From Chitinophagaceae bacterium (GTDB taxonomy: Bacteria; Bacteroidota; Bacteroidia; Chitinophagales; Chitinophagaceae): DNA of 52,768 nt. Positions 34,070-40,432 of this stretch are shown here, one piece after another. The first letter of the stretch is position 1. Each line of letters starts with the position of its first letter. A program made the position numbers and the translations under genes. Location of the stretch: NCBI GenBank assembly GCA_947374225.1, contig CANCAY010000014.1:1-52768 (forward strand). Reading direction: 5' to 3'. The notes beneath the pieces were generated by a model, which worked only from the letters and a program-made list of their open reading frames with translations, had not been told where the DNA came from and made no database searches.

Positions 34070-34675
34070 TTACAGATAGGATTTTATTCTTTTATACCCA
34101 CTTGAAGTTATGCAATAAAAGTTTTTATCCTCAAGTTGTTGTTTTATCTCTTCAACAACTTCATTTATGTTAGGATTAACTAGTAATTTATTATAAAATA
34201 AATTATTTATCTCTTTGGCTCGTTCAATTTCTAATATTTTGGAATAACCGACAAGTCCAAAAAAAGGGGTTGAATAAGAATTTTCATCAATAATTTTAAT
34301 AGCATTTAGCCCTAAACAGCTGGATATATTAACTAGCAACGTTCCATTAAGGTTTACATTAATATTTTCTAGTAAATCCGTAAACTCAGCCCAGTAGACT
34401 AGTTCTTGACTAGTTAGTAAACAAATTCCATACTCTGATCCATGTGAAATTATATGTAGACATATATTTTCTCCGCTTTTTGTAACATCAGCCAGATGAT
34501 TCAATGTCGAAATTAACTCATGTTTGGATCTGCATATAAACAGCTGGTGTTCTACAAAATTTGTTTTTAATGACTCAATTAATTCATTTGAAATTTGGAA
34601 TTGATTAAATTGATCTTCAGGCAAACAATCAATGATTAATACTCGGTTGTATTCTACGAAAAGAGTTTTACTCAT
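34070..34675 (-). CDS. caspase/CHAT-like cysteine peptidase (clan CD), putative effector
   Basis: 201 residues, no signal peptide. The strand-helix order fits a caspase-like fold: VLIIDC, a helix, HQLFICRS, a helix, then ICLHIISHGSEYGICL with the presumed catalytic His78. Next comes GTLLVNISSCLGLNAIKI with the presumed nucleophile Cys120. The segment from GLVGYSKILEIERAKEI to LFYNKLL matches the usual end of CHAT domains. The protein is little more than the catalytic domain. It is the last gene of a four-gene operon, 50 nt after the SecB-like gene. Its substrate is unknown; the antitoxin, the chaperone or host proteins are candidates. The family call comes from motif spacing alone. Confidence 0.65.
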   Translation of the reverse strand: MSKTLFVEYNRVLIIDCLPEDQFNQFQISNELIESLKTNFVEHQLFICRSKHELISTLNHLADVTKSGENICLHIISHGSEYGICLLTSQELVYWAEFTDLLENINVNLNGTLLVNISSCLGLNAIKIIDENSYSTPFFGLVGYSKILEIERAKEINNLFYNKLLVNPNINEVVEEIKQQLEDKNFYCITSSGYKRIKSYL

Positions 34676-34725
34676 TTTTAATATTATTTTCAGCGTGAGT
34701 ATTAAAATCCTAGTGATCGAATTTA

Positions 34726-35178
34726 TTATATACTTCCGAGGTGGAATTGCTTTGGATCAATTATTGGAAGTACTGCACTATGCAACAAGGTTCCTTTAAA
34801 TGTACAGAACATAACTCCTCTTGTTGTAGAAATTGAAATAATATTTAAGGTCTCAATTAATTTTGGAGGAATATTTACTTTGCCGTCTTCTTCGACTGTT
34901 ATTACTTCTTGGAAATTAACAACTTCGAAAATACAACTAACTGATATTGATCCTAATATTTCAGACTGATCTTCATTTTTAATTTGCACATGAACAATTA
35001 CAAAAACAATTTTATTACCAGCATCTGCTCGACATTCAAGGCTAATATTAAAGTTGAAATTTGTTAGTGCTATTTTAGGATTTACTGGCAAATTCAATGA
35101 ACTATTTAAAATTTCAATTGTCCTTAATTGCATTTGCACATTAAAATCTTTATTTTCAATATTTGCCATATTACGCAT
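34726..35178 (-). CDS. SecB-like chaperone of a toxin-antitoxin-chaperone module
   Basis: 150 residues from ATG 35178; ATG 35169, just after the antitoxin stop, is equally possible. The layout follows SecB. An N-terminal strand has VQMQLRTIEILNSSLNL, then paired strands run from IVFVIVHVQIKNEDQ through GSISVSCIFEVVNFQEV. A C-terminal helix has LIETLNIISISTTRGVMFC, followed by the hallmark end LPIIDPKQFHLG, like the Pro-rich end of SecB. Such proteins protect TAC antitoxins while they fold. It overlaps the antitoxin gene by 8 nt. This is not the housekeeping secB by context. Confidence 0.7.
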   Translation of the reverse strand: MRNMANIENKDFNVQMQLRTIEILNSSLNLPVNPKIALTNFNFNISLECRADAGNKIVFVIVHVQIKNEDQSEILGSISVSCIFEVVNFQEVITVEEDGKVNIPPKLIETLNIISISTTRGVMFCTFKGTLLHSAVLPIIDPKQFHLGSI

Positions 35179-35635
35179 AATATAATTGTGTATAATCAGG
35201 TTTCATTGTATTTGTCTTAAAAATATTTTTATTCGCAATATTAACTTCTTTGACATTTGGAGTTGCAAGTCGTATTTGTGGCGATACAAATGACTTAACT
35301 TGAATTTCATCATTGAAATATATTAGTTGTACATCCTGCTTATCAAACAAGGCAGAAAAATCTATATTTAATGCGAATGCAATTTCAGATAAAACTTCAA
35401 CGGTGAAATTATGTGTGCCACTAAACCATTTAGTTATTTCAGATGGATTTTTACCTACTTTTTCAGAGAATTCTTTTTTACTCCATCCTTTTGCTCTCAT
35501 ACTATCCTCAATTCGAGCAGCAATTTGCATTTTTATTTTAGTTTTTTCTAGTTCTAAAGGTGTTACCTCTTCTAGTAACTCCTTTAATAAAGAACTATTA
35601 TACTTTCTTGCTTTGGCAACTTTATTCATAATCAT
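35171..35635 (-). CDS. HigA-like XRE antitoxin with long C-terminal tail
   Basis: 154 residues (ATG 35635, or 35629). The N-terminal 30 residues are charged; the XRE helix-turn-helix follows (about 39-97: AARIEDSMRAKGWSKKEFSE, KNPSEITKWFSGTHNFT), with the wording of antitoxins paired with HigB-like toxins in Bacteroidota. Residues 100-154 form a tail beyond the DNA-binding domain that ends in YTQLYYA. In known TAC systems such a tail (chaperone addiction region) makes the antitoxin depend on its SecB-like chaperone, which is the next gene here. It overlaps the toxin gene by 14 nt. Confidence 0.8.
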   Translation of the reverse strand: MIMNKVAKARKYNSSLLKELLEEVTPLELEKTKIKMQIAARIEDSMRAKGWSKKEFSEKVGKNPSEITKWFSGTHNFTVEVLSEIAFALNIDFSALFDKQDVQLIYFNDEIQVKSFVSPQIRLATPNVKEVNIANKNIFKTNTMKPDYTQLYYA

Positions 35636-36140
35636 AGTTTTTAAAATTTCCTTCTAATTCGATTTTGTCTTTTGACCAATATAAATCACCTTCATCTATT
35701 TGTTTAATTATACATTCTGCATAAAGCATAATGCTTCTAGCCTCTTGTGAGAGTTTTTCATCATCTTGCCATTTTATTACAGATTTATCTTTAAATCCAC
35801 CTCCACCTAGTATAATTGCAACACTTGAAAATTTTATACAGAATAATCTTAAATTTTTTTCTTCGTCATCATATAATGCCCATACAAATTTTCCATACTT
35901 GCTAACAAAATCACTATCACCTTCATGTTTGAAAAATGAATCTCTAGCACCTGTTGTATTCCCAATCTGAATCAACCTTTTGATTATTTCTTTTATTTCA
36001 TCTTTATAATCATATTTGTTTTGCTCAATAAATTTTTCAAAAAGCGTTACATCTTCTCCTTCGGGAATAATTGAGTAAACTTTTGCATAGTCACCACTAT
36101 AATCTTCTATTTCGACAATTTCGTAGTTCACTTTATTCAA
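35622..36140 (-). CDS. HigB/RelE-like toxin
   Basis: 172 residues. The C-terminal 120 residues carry the pattern of HigB-like toxins: IKRLIQIGNTTGARDSFFKH, WALYDDEEKNLRLFCIKFS, VAIILGGGGFKDKS, then a helix and GDLYWSKDKIELEG. These toxins usually cut mRNA on the ribosome. No ATG is available near the 5' end: an in-frame stop lies 9 nt upstream, so translation starts at TTG 36140 or GTG 36131. A weak start may keep toxin levels low. First gene of the operon with antitoxin, chaperone and caspase-like peptidase. Confidence 0.75.
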   Translation of the reverse strand: MNKVNYEIVEIEDYSGDYAKVYSIIPEGEDVTLFEKFIEQNKYDYKDEIKEIIKRLIQIGNTTGARDSFFKHEGDSDFVSKYGKFVWALYDDEEKNLRLFCIKFSSVAIILGGGGFKDKSVIKWQDDEKLSQEARSIMLYAECIIKQIDEGDLYWSKDKIELEGNFKNYDYE

Positions 36141-36191
36141 TAGTAATTATTTTGAAGAAAACATAAAATTTATTTATAAGTATATTTTGGA

Positions 36192-36205
36192 GACTAAAAT
36201 TAGTC
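36192..36205. promoter_or_regulatory. palindrome upstream of the TAC operon
   Basis: GACTAA-AA-TTAGTC: perfect 6-bp arms with a 2-bp spacer, 51 nt upstream of the toxin start, the only clear inverted repeat in the 232-bp spacer 36141-36372. It is a candidate operator for the HigA-like antitoxin. Confidence 0.4.
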
Positions 36206-36372
36206 ATTTTTTAATATAATTTCACTTTTAACTAAAAAATTAACATTTTAAAAAACAATATACATGTATCTCATAAATATATATTCTAAAAATAAGTCTT
36301 TATGTTTTACAATAGAATATCTGATAACCATTTAAAAATCAATGTTTTGCCGATCAAAAGGCAGGCAAAAGC

Positions 36373-36831
36373 CTAGCTCCTTATCAATGCTGTTTTATGT
36401 AGTATTAGCTCCTGGAATAGATGGTAGGGGCAGTATTTAAGTGTTATTTTATTCCAGTCTGACTTGGTGAAGAAGGCGATTGCATCTGGGTGTAGCTTTC
36501 GGTAAGCAATTAGGCCTTCCTCGGCCTCTTCTATCATATCATCGAATTTGATGGTTTCTGCGTCATCTTCATACATGGCTATTTGGTCTTCTATTTCGTT
36601 TTGCGCATAGTTTATTTGCGTTATCCATGCAACAAGTCTATCAATGGCACGCAACTCGCCAACGCTATAACTGTGCTCTTTGTCTCCAATACATATCAAA
36701 TAGCCGTCTTTATATAGATCATTTAAAATAGTAGTAACGTTTATGTTTAGCGACTTTTTATTTACATCTGGTTCTGTCATCACTATCCATGTGGTTCTAT
36801 TTAACCGATCTAGTTGTTGTTCTATTGTCAT
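36373..36831 (-). CDS. hypothetical acidic protein beside integrase relic
   Basis: 152 residues, mostly helical and acidic (YEDDAETIKFDDMIEEAEEG). The N-terminus with QQLDRLNRTTWIVMTEPDV and the following LYKDGYLICIGDKEHSYSV could form a small winged-helix or alpha/beta unit. I recognise no family. It follows the integrase relic closely on the same strand and may be a left-over cargo gene of that element. Confidence 0.5.
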   Translation of the reverse strand: MTIEQQLDRLNRTTWIVMTEPDVNKKSLNINVTTILNDLYKDGYLICIGDKEHSYSVGELRAIDRLVAWITQINYAQNEIEDQIAMYEDDAETIKFDDMIEEAEEGLIAYRKLHPDAIAFFTKSDWNKITLKYCPYHLFQELILHKTALIRS

Positions 36832-36882
36832 TTGGTTCTAATTGGATTATTTTCAAAACGAGAGACTAAACTATACAAGTAT

Positions 36883-37124
36883 CTACATCCTCTTCGACTC
36901 CCTCTCTTGCCATATCTTCTCCATCTTATCTGCGAACTGGTCGCCTGATACGTTAATAATGCGCATAAAGGACTTATACGACTTGTGTCCGCTGATGGCC
37001 ATATTATCATAGGGTCGGTTCCTTTAATGAATTCATTGGAGCAGAAAGAACGACGTGCTGTATGCGTCATCATATAATCGTATTTCATCTTCACTATTTC
37101 AGACAGAACGTTTTGAAGGTTTTA
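36883..37124 (-). pseudogene. C-terminal relic of a phage-type tyrosine recombinase
   Basis: The reading NVLSEIVKMKYDYMMTHTAR, then RSFCSNEFIKGTDPMII, is the start of the integrase catalytic end (the THTARRSF box). After a 1-nt shift near 37011 it continues MAISGHKSYKSFMRIIN and DQFADKMEKIWQERE, then stops at 36883. The box with Gly-His-Lys is recognisable, but the N-terminal two thirds are absent and the frame is broken. It marks an old mobile element in the island. Confidence 0.75.
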
Positions 37125-37338
37125 AACTTAGTAGTATGCAGATATATTATGAATTTTAAAACCGAAAGATAAATTCGTTGAATTTATTAAGCGTTACCAG
37201 AATAAAGTAATTGTAAAACAAACCCTAATCATTTTTAAACAAAACTATTTCAAATCCTTTTATTGCTTTTTTATCAACAATAAGATTTGTTATAGTTAAA
37301 AGTTGTAATATGAGTGGTTTGAAAAAAGAAAACATTCT

Positions 37339-37944
37339 TTATTTCTTCAAAGAAGGATTATAATAATGTAGTGGTCTTGGCAAAAAATAGCCTTTAATCA
37401 TTTCAGGATTTTGAACACAAATCTGAATATGTTGTCGTTTTGTAAAATTTGAACCTGGATATGCTTCTTCGCCTTCAGAGAATGATGATCTAATTGTATC
37501 AAAAGGCTTCTTACCAGATATCTTTTTGCGTGTTTGATGGATAAATTGAATAACCGAGCAGTCTAGTTTTCTGTTGTCACCTTTATTTTTAGGCATTTTC
37601 GCACCAGCCTCTTTTATTGTTTTTTCCAGACCATGGTAAGCTTCAACTAATATTTCAATTGCTTCTTGGTCTACGAGATTTAGACATTCACCTAATTCAA
37701 CAATAGCACCTAAAACAAAAGGTGTTTCTATCTTTTTATTATTAAACTGTTTGCCATTGGAATTTTCAAGTGCATATTCCCAGGCCCTTGTTGGATTTTG
37801 TTCCCAAAAATAAATGCCATGACCTAGCCAATCCCAATTATTCTCACTTGGATCTAATTCTTTATTGCCACTTAAAACGTCTAGTGCTAGTTTTTTGTCA
37901 CAACTATAGAAACATTCAACTTGAAATGGTTTACTATATGGCAT
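37339..37944 (-). CDS. ADP-ribosyltransferase-like protein (DUF3990-like), putative toxin
   Basis: 201 residues. The start reads VECFYSCDKKLALDVLSG, then ENNWDWLGHGIYFWEQNPTRAWEYA (the Gly-His-Gly-Ile-Tyr-Phe-Trp core, residues 41-47), like DUF3990/PARP-fold proteins where a Tyr-His-Gly element and a G-x-G-x-Y-F strand bind NAD. Here the first element reads Tyr-Ser. Basic patches follow, and the C-terminus has RPLHYYNPSL. It starts 4 nt after a 55-aa gene, the arrangement of a toxin and a small antitoxin. Assignment is by motif only. Confidence 0.6.
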   Translation of the reverse strand: MPYSKPFQVECFYSCDKKLALDVLSGNKELDPSENNWDWLGHGIYFWEQNPTRAWEYALENSNGKQFNNKKIETPFVLGAIVELGECLNLVDQEAIEILVEAYHGLEKTIKEAGAKMPKNKGDNRKLDCSVIQFIHQTRKKISGKKPFDTIRSSFSEGEEAYPGSNFTKRQHIQICVQNPEMIKGYFLPRPLHYYNPSLKK

Positions 37945-37948
37945 TTAA

Positions 37949-38116
37949 CTACCTCTTAGCTACAACTTTATTAGTAGAAGCCATCTTTGTTTTTGGCAAT
38001 TGCTGAATTATACCTGCTTCTTTTAGAAATTTTAAAGCTGCAGATTGAGATCTTGTAGCACTTGCGGTAGCTTTATGAATATCAGCGATTTGTTGTTTGA
38101 TTGCAATTTGTGTCAT
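37949..38116 (-). CDS. 55-aa basic protein, putative antitoxin of the ART-like gene
   Basis: A 55-codon ATG-to-TAG frame. It begins with MTQIAIKQQIADIHKATASA and continues with a helical stretch (SAALKFLKEAGIIQQL) and a basic tail ending in AKR. It ends 4 nt before the ART-like gene and has the codon pattern of a real gene. I know no named family. Size, charge and position fit an antitoxin or a DNA-binding partner. Confidence 0.6.
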   Translation of the reverse strand: MTQIAIKQQIADIHKATASATRSQSAALKFLKEAGIIQQLPKTKMASTNKVVAKR

Positions 38117-38320
38117 AACTCTGTATTTTATAAGTTGCTACGGCTTAAAGAGCTAAAGGTAGCGTAAAGTTGTGTTTTAGTGAAATTATGGTTAACATTT
38201 ATTATATAGCTAATATATGAATACAAACCGGTTGAATTTCAAGTATTTATACCTAGCCTATTTGAATATTATCTAATTTTAAATTGAAAATATTTAATAG
38301 AAAAATTAAATTTAAATTAC

Positions 38321-38452
38321 ATGAGTATAAAACCAGGACCAAAAAAAATTGCATCTTCAACAGGAAAACCAGACAAGCGTCAACGTGATAACAAACAAGT
38401 ACCCAAAAATATTCCTACACTTAAGCCACATGTACATAAAAAAGGGAATTAG
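38321..38452 (+). CDS. 43-aa basic small protein
   Basis: ATG-to-TAG frame of 43 codons, very rich in Lys, Pro and His (KPGPKKIASSTGKPDKRQR at the start, LKPHVHKKGN at the end). It probably lacks a fixed fold. The only plus-strand frame in the right half of the island, it converges on the FRG-domain gene with 14 nt between stops. Function unknown. Confidence 0.45.
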   Translation: MSIKPGPKKIASSTGKPDKRQRDNKQVPKNIPTLKPHVHKKGN

Positions 38453-38466
38453 AGGCAATAATTAAT

Positions 38467-39456
38467 TTATATAAAACTATTTAATGTATTATTTGTAATT
38501 GCCTTAGCATCATCATAAAGATGAGGGTAAATGAATGAATGATCAATATGAGAATAATGTTTAATTCTTCGCCTTACATAATCAGACAAATCCTTCCTAA
38601 TATTAATGCAGTCAAATGGGCCTAAAACTAAATTAGATCCCTCACTGTGTTTTTTAATATTAAATACCTGGTCAATTGATTTGTTAGAAAATGGATTAAA
38701 GATAAATAACCCTTCTTGTGGGATAATATTCTGATTAAAAATTGAAGTAAGATATTTTTCTTTTACAATATTAATTTTGGAGGAGGCAGGCACACTTCCA
38801 GAATTTCCATTATCAAAATCAGATATATAGAAAATATTATTCTTATTGGGATTCTTGGGGTCTTCTGACCAATCTTTAAAGTCCATAAAACTTTTTGACT
38901 GCTTTAAATCAAACTCTCTAATATTAATAAATTCATTTTTGTAACTAGATTTATCAATATAATATATTGATAAATAATTATTTATATTGCCTTCGCCACC
39001 ATACCCACTAGACAAACTTTCTGTTCCAAAAAATAATGCCACATTTACATTGTATGTCCAATCCATTAATGGCGTAGGTGCGCCATAATGTTGCAAAATA
39101 CTTAGTATAGGAAACTCTCTTTCTATCTTGGAATAATCATAAGTATCAAAGACTTTATTAATCAAGGGATGACTTTTTGCTTTTTGCACTATTGTATTAA
39201 TAAAATTAAAGTAACCACCACCACTCCAATTTTTCATGTCATTTTGAATCCACATGCGTTGAGCAGAAGTAAACAATCTATGTTTTGCTTCTTTCATTCC
39301 CCTAAAAATATAATTTGTTCTGTTATCAGCTTTTTGGCTGATTAATTTATCAAACCAATCATCAAATTGGCTATTTGTATCAATTTGGAACTGTTCATGA
39401 TTTCGAAAAAAGACCTTCTTTTCCTTTAAGGAGCTAAATTCTAACAATTTCCCCAT
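38467..39456 (-). CDS. FRG-domain protein
   Basis: 329 residues. The FRG domain starts at YIFRGMKEAKHRLFTSAQR (Phe-Arg-Gly at 51-53) and includes QHYGAPTPLMDWTYNVNVALFFGTE (122-146), the core signature of the family. Nearly all known members occur in phage-defence and toxin contexts, but their activity is not settled. It is a single gene at the right end of the island, next to the ART-like pair and before the glycan locus. Confidence 0.88.
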   Translation of the reverse strand: MGKLLEFSSLKEKKVFFRNHEQFQIDTNSQFDDWFDKLISQKADNRTNYIFRGMKEAKHRLFTSAQRMWIQNDMKNWSGGGYFNFINTIVQKAKSHPLINKVFDTYDYSKIEREFPILSILQHYGAPTPLMDWTYNVNVALFFGTESLSSGYGGEGNINNYLSIYYIDKSSYKNEFINIREFDLKQSKSFMDFKDWSEDPKNPNKNNIFYISDFDNGNSGSVPASSKINIVKEKYLTSIFNQNIIPQEGLFIFNPFSNKSIDQVFNIKKHSEGSNLVLGPFDCINIRKDLSDYVRRRIKHYSHIDHSFIYPHLYDDAKAITNNTLNSFI

Positions 39457-39602
39457 GACATTTTATAGTTTATTATTGATATATGATTTTACATAAAAAA
39501 TTGCAAGTGAACATTAGCAATATTTTCATTAAAGTCACAATAATAAAATTAGATTATTATCTAATACCCCAATTCAGTATATATACTGAATCCCAGAAAC
39601 AA

Positions 39603-39633
39603 AATAAGTCCGTTGCGAAGCAACGGACTTATT
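39603..39633 (-). terminator. strong hairpin at the end of the glycan operon
   Basis: Perfect 14-bp stem AATAAGTCCGTTGC with a 3-nt loop. On the minus strand it is followed by TTGTTT. It lies 65 nt past the stop of the GT2 gene and separates the glycan locus from the FRG gene. Confidence 0.65.
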
Positions 39634-39697
39634 AAATAAAGCAAAAAGACTAGTCAAATTGATGAAACTATAACTGGTTACTTATACTATTAATACC

Positions 39698-40411
39698 CTA
39701 TTTCCTCTTAAAGAAATATTTAACAGAAACGCCAAGCACGCCAAGACCGTATTTGATGCTGCGTGTTAAGTTGATGGAAGAAGCTTCTGGGAAGTATTTA
39801 GTGGGGCAGGTGATTTCGGCGATTTCATACCCCTTTTCAAAAATTTGGGCAATGACTTCGTTGTCAAAAATAAAATCGTCAGAATTCGCATTATAGTCAA
39901 TCGCTTTTAAAACTTCAATTGAATAAGCACGGTAACCCGTGTGGTATTCACTAAGCTTTTGACCTAATAAAATGTTTTGAATACTAGTAAGCGCTCTGTT
40001 CGCAATATACTTATACATAGGCATGCCACCTTTTAAAGCACCACCACCTAAAATGCGAGAGGCAAAAACCACCGGGTATAAGTCCTCAGAAATAATAGAC
40101 ACCATGGAAGTAATCAACTTAGGCGTGTATTGATAGTCAGGATGCAACATAATCACAATGTCAGAATTCAGCGCGATTGCTTTATCGTACAAAGATTTTT
40201 GATTCCCGCCATACCCTCTATTTATTTCATGCTTAATAATATGCGAGATATTCAATTTCTGCGCAACTGCAATGGTGTCGTCGGTAGAGTTGTCGTCACA
40301 AAGAATAATTTCGTCCACAATATGCATAGGAACTTCGGCAATAGTTTTTTCGAGTGTTTTAGCAGCATTATAAGCAGGCAAAACAACGGTTACTTTTTTA
40401 TTCTTGATCAT
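39698..40411 (-). CDS. glycosyltransferase family 2 (dolichyl-phosphate-hexose synthase-like)
   Basis: 237 residues. GT-A fold: VVLPAYNAAKTLEKTI, then IILCDDNSTDDT (nucleotide-sugar site) and MLHPDYQYTPKLI (the DxD-equivalent position). EYHTGYRAYS is the acceptor-side motif of polyprenyl-phosphate mannose/glucose synthases. It has no membrane segments of note. It probably makes a polyprenyl-phosphate sugar that the neighbouring GT39-like membrane enzyme uses (21 nt upstream in the operon). Confidence 0.88.
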   Translation of the reverse strand: MIKNKKVTVVLPAYNAAKTLEKTIAEVPMHIVDEIILCDDNSTDDTIAVAQKLNISHIIKHEINRGYGGNQKSLYDKAIALNSDIVIMLHPDYQYTPKLITSMVSIISEDLYPVVFASRILGGGALKGGMPMYKYIANRALTSIQNILLGQKLSEYHTGYRAYSIEVLKAIDYNANSDDFIFDNEVIAQIFEKGYEIAEITCPTKYFPEASSINLTRSIKYGLGVLGVSVKYFFKRK

Positions 40412-40432
40412 AGAACAAATATATTAATAAAA

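Noticed and set aside
36828..37094. Intact 88-aa gene
   Set aside because: The second half of this frame is a wrong-frame reading; the correct frame continues an integrase C-terminus, so it is a pseudogene fragment.
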